A program made the translations under genes and the position numbers. Shown piece after piece: positions 41,370 through 43,911 of a stretch of DNA of 43,911 nt (positions within the stretch are counted from its first letter, which is position 1; each line of letters begins with the position of its first letter). The stretch covers positions 1 to 43,911 of the forward strand of contig CAZNLH010000021.1 in assembly GCA_964573995.1 (NCBI GenBank). Reading direction: 5' to 3'. Source of the stretch: CAZNLH01 sp964573995 (GTDB lineage Bacteria; Gemmatimonadota; CAZMKB01; CAZNLH01). Under the pieces are notes generated by a model. That model searched no databases, was not told where the DNA came from, and saw only the letters and a program-made list of their open reading frames with translations.

Positions 41370-43911
41370 ATGTTGCAATTGAGAGTGGGAAGGAAGCCGC
41401 CGGGGCGGTTCGTGACGGCAGGTTGCGCGTTGTTGTTTATGCTCTTTCTGTCGTCTTTGCCCCGTCCGGCGGATGCATATGTCAGGTATGACAAGGGTGG
41501 TGGCAGGGCCGCACCTGCGTTGAATGATTTGTGTCTCAAGGCGCACGATGTCAACGCGGTTTACCTGATGATTTCGAACCAGGGCCCTATCGGCAACAAT
41601 CTGGAGACGTCGAACGGGGCCGGTTTTTTCCCGTCGAACACGTCGAACAACTACGTATTTGGGACGGGGTTGTGGTTCGGAGCGAAGTACGACGCCGATG
41701 GTGACGGTGGCCTGGACAAGGTATTCACGCAGGGGTACAATCCTCTGGCGGGTGATTCCGAGTTCAGGGAGGGCAACAACGATCAGGATCCGGGTGATCC
41801 GTTGGCCTGTCTTTTTGACAGCACGGAGCCTTCGGATCTTGCGAACTGGCCGGAGGCCTTTCACGAGGTCTTGTCTACGAAGGTAGACACGGTGATTTTC
41901 GAGGATCCTCGTACGAGCAAGATGGACACGGCTTATTACACTGTCCCGGCCACCTATGGTGACCCGTTCGTGCGTAGTGACCAGGACCTGGTGACGCAGT
42001 ACACAACGAAGGGCAAGCAGCCTGTCTTTGGCAGTTTCCAGATGCCGTTGCAGGTAAACCAGCGTAGCATGGCCTTCAAGACGGGTCTTGCCGGCCAGGC
42101 GATATTTTTCATCCTGGACGTAACGAACTGGGGTGACCAGGTATTAACGGATGCCTGGGCGGGATACGACAACGACATGGACGTTGGGGTGAGCTACAGC
42201 GACGACCTGACGAGTTTCATCGTCAATCGTATAACGCCGGAGGGTGACACGATTCGGGTTAACATGGCCTATGCCTGGGACAGCGATTTCACTGAGAGCA
42301 ATTTCACGGGTGATCCCGGTTTTGTAGGTATAGCGTACTTGAGGAGTCCGGGCAATCCCTTTGACGGTATCGACAACGACGGTGATGGGTTGGTGGACGA
42401 GTCGACCTCCAACGGTATAGACGACAACGGTGATGGTGTGGTGGATGATCCATTCGAGGTGGACGAGTTGGGGCTCGTGAACTACAGCAAGCACTGCAAC
42501 CCAAGCCCTGGAGTGGAGTGCCAGACCTTGGATCCGCGGACGGACGATGAGGGTTACGACCTCCTCGCGTGTAACACGGAGGGTTCACCGACGGTATGCC
42601 TGGAGAGCACACAGCCCGCCGACATCAGGTTCATGATGTCGAGCGGCCCGTTCGACTGGCTGCCCGGGCAGACGCAGCAGATCGTTCTGGCGATGGTCTT
42701 CGCGAACGCGGTTGGACACCCCAGTTCCCTCGACTTCGTGGGTGATCCCCCGAGGCCCGACCCGAACGATCCTGCGTTGGGTGAGTTGTTGCAGGTGAAG
42801 GACGTGATCCAGGGTGTCTTTGACCTCAACTTCCTGCAGGCCACGCCCCCTCCGGCGCCCAATATGACGCTGATCCCGGGCGACGGGCAGGTCACGATCC
42901 TGTGGGACGAATTGTCTCTCTTGACTCCCGATCGCACGTACGAGGAGTTCGTGCAACTCGATTCCACTTACCGTCAGTACGACTTCGAGGGCTTTCGCGT
43001 GTGGCGCTCCCGCACCGGCACGTTCAGCCGACGCGGAGACGTCAACGATCCCGATTTCCCGCTGACTCCCGAGGCGAAGGAAGAGAACGACTTGGTGGAC
43101 GGGTTCGATCTGGAATTGTTGGCCCAGTACGACCTGGCGGACGGGATTACAACGGATTCCCTGGGTGTCACTTGCAGTGACAGCGTGATTACACAGACAG
43201 GTGACGTGGTATACACCAAGTGCGACACGTTCAACCTGGGCACCGACACGGGCTTGCAGTTCTCTTACGTGGACCGTGGCGATCCCGGTGCACCCCTCAT
43301 AAATGGGTACAGGTATTTTTACTCGGTGACGGCGTACGACTACAATTCCAACAAGTTGCCTGTCGCCAGGCTGAGCCTGGACAGCGGCGTATCGTTCCCA
43401 GCAGAGAATTCGGTTGTTCCACGCAGCAACGCATCGAGTTTCATGGATGCGTTCGGCCGTATCGAACACGTGGATACGAGCGGAGAGGTGCTGGACGACA
43501 CGAGTTCCGTCTTCGTCTCCTCATCTACCGGGGAACTGGACCCACCAGAGGTGGTGCACGCCTCGAACGCACTGGTCGATTTTTCGTTCAGCCCCGGTAT
43601 TCCCGAGAAGATATCGGATGACTATTACACCCTGGTGTTGGACGACCTCTCGCGCCTTGGAGATTCGTCCAACCGTATAACCTATCACCTGGAGGATGCT
43701 TCAGGGGCGAGGCTCAACGCTGGATCGTCGACATCCTTTGATCTGAATTACGACGGGAACGACCATGATATAGGTGTAGTATTGTTCGATCCTGACGATT
43801 CGACTAAGGTGGTGTTCACATCTACGCAGACGTTCAACGTGGACGCCTCGGCGTTTGTGAGCGATCTGACGTCGAGCCTGTTTGGAGAGAACGCATCCGG
43901 GGTAGACATCA
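41370..43911 (+). CDS. Large secreted protein with calcium-loop repeats and Fn3-like region (3' end cut off)
   Basis: Exported protein, at least 847 residues, running off the right edge. ATG 41370 follows AAGGAG and opens a signal peptide with a hydrophobic core CALLFMLFLSS ending near PADA. The mature protein has Asp/Gly loops, notably DNDGDGLVDE (about residue 335-344) and DDNGDGVVDD shortly after, which suggest calcium binding. An Fn3-like stretch (about 490-665) contains VTILWDE, FEGFRVWRSRTG and YFYSVTAYD. I know this style of long repeat-rich secreted protein from FCB candidate phyla, often with a C-terminal sorting signal, which would lie outside the window. It starts 84 bases after the receptor and may be co-transcribed with it. 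No function is assigned; adhesion or surface binding is a guess. Confidence 0.85.
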   Translation, partial: MLQLRVGRKPPGRFVTAGCALLFMLFLSSLPRPADAYVRYDKGGGRAAPALNDLCLKAHDVNAVYLMISNQGPIGNNLETSNGAGFFPSNTSNNYVFGTGLWFGAKYDADGDGGLDKVFTQGYNPLAGDSEFREGNNDQDPGDPLACLFDSTEPSDLANWPEAFHEVLSTKVDTVIFEDPRTSKMDTAYYTVPATYGDPFVRSDQDLVTQYTTKGKQPVFGSFQMPLQVNQRSMAFKTGLAGQAIFFILDVTNWGDQVLTDAWAGYDNDMDVGVSYSDDLTSFIVNRITPEGDTIRVNMAYAWDSDFTESNFTGDPGFVGIAYLRSPGNPFDGIDNDGDGLVDESTSNGIDDNGDGVVDDPFEVDELGLVNYSKHCNPSPGVECQTLDPRTDDEGYDLLACNTEGSPTVCLESTQPADIRFMMSSGPFDWLPGQTQQIVLAMVFANAVGHPSSLDFVGDPPRPDPNDPALGELLQVKDVIQGVFDLNFLQATPPPAPNMTLIPGDGQVTILWDELSLLTPDRTYEEFVQLDSTYRQYDFEGFRVWRSRTGTFSRRGDVNDPDFPLTPEAKEENDLVDGFDLELLAQYDLADGITTDSLGVTCSDSVITQTGDVVYTKCDTFNLGTDTGLQFSYVDRGDPGAPLINGYRYFYSVTAYDYNSNKLPVARLSLDSGVSFPAENSVVPRSNASSFMDAFGRIEHVDTSGEVLDDTSSVFVSSSTGELDPPEVVHASNALVDFSFSPGIPEKISDDYYTLVLDDLSRLGDSSNRITYHLEDASGARLNAGSSTSFDLNYDGNDHDIGVVLFDPDDSTKVVFTSTQTFNVDASAFVSDLTSSLFGENASGVDI

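Overview
This window looks like a chromosomal segment of an uncultivated Gram-negative bacterium, probably a metagenome-assembled scaffold. It has an outer-membrane lifestyle: an MsbA-type exporter, heptosyltransferase-like GT9 enzymes, an AsmA-family protein, ExbB/ExbD/TonB and a large TonB-dependent receptor. The Asp/Asn/Gly calcium-loop repeats in the receptor and in the adjacent secreted protein, together with split GcvPA/GcvPB and many TTG/GTG starts, recall FCB-group candidate phyla (Zixibacteria, Eisenbacteria, KSB1 or Krumholzibacteria style). The phylum cannot be fixed from the sequence alone. A run of 100 N at 3596-3695 marks a scaffold join.

Region 1 (2-6239, plus strand) is a lipopolysaccharide or glycolipid cluster: an ABC exporter, an M48 lipoprotein protease, two GT4 glycosyltransferases (the first split by the N gap) and a GT9 enzyme. 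Region 2 (6298-14323, minus strand) holds an AsmA-like protein, a sulfotransferase, a Wzx-type flippase, a Wzz-type chain-length protein and a GT4 enzyme resembling exosortase-associated sugar transferases. Region 3 (15106-24797, plus strand) holds an AT-rich O-antigen polymerase/ligase-like protein, two related GT2 enzymes, an unrecognised 1128-residue multidomain secreted protein, a methyltransferase remnant, a WaaF-like heptosyltransferase and a DPM1-like GT2. Regions 2 and 3 together form a Wzx/Wzy-type surface-polysaccharide locus whose product may be sulfated.

Region 4 (24829-32963, plus strand) is a tightly packed run: a DUF3108 protein, a conserved protein with deoxyhypusine-synthase-like features, gcvH, gcvPA, gcvPB, a lipoate-protein ligase and two peptide-ABC ATPases. 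The lipoate ligase beside gcvH suggests a self-contained lipoylated glycine decarboxylase module, but gcvT is not in the window.

Region 5 (33063-43911) starts with a DUF4097-type lipoprotein (minus strand). It is separated by two outward-facing sigma70-like promoters from exbB-exbD-exbD-tonB (plus strand). A glutamate dehydrogenase, a TonB-dependent receptor with a structured leader, and a secreted calcium-loop/Fn3-like protein that runs off the right edge follow. The TonB system probably energises this receptor. No rRNA, tRNA, CRISPR array, insertion sequence or prophage gene was recognised.
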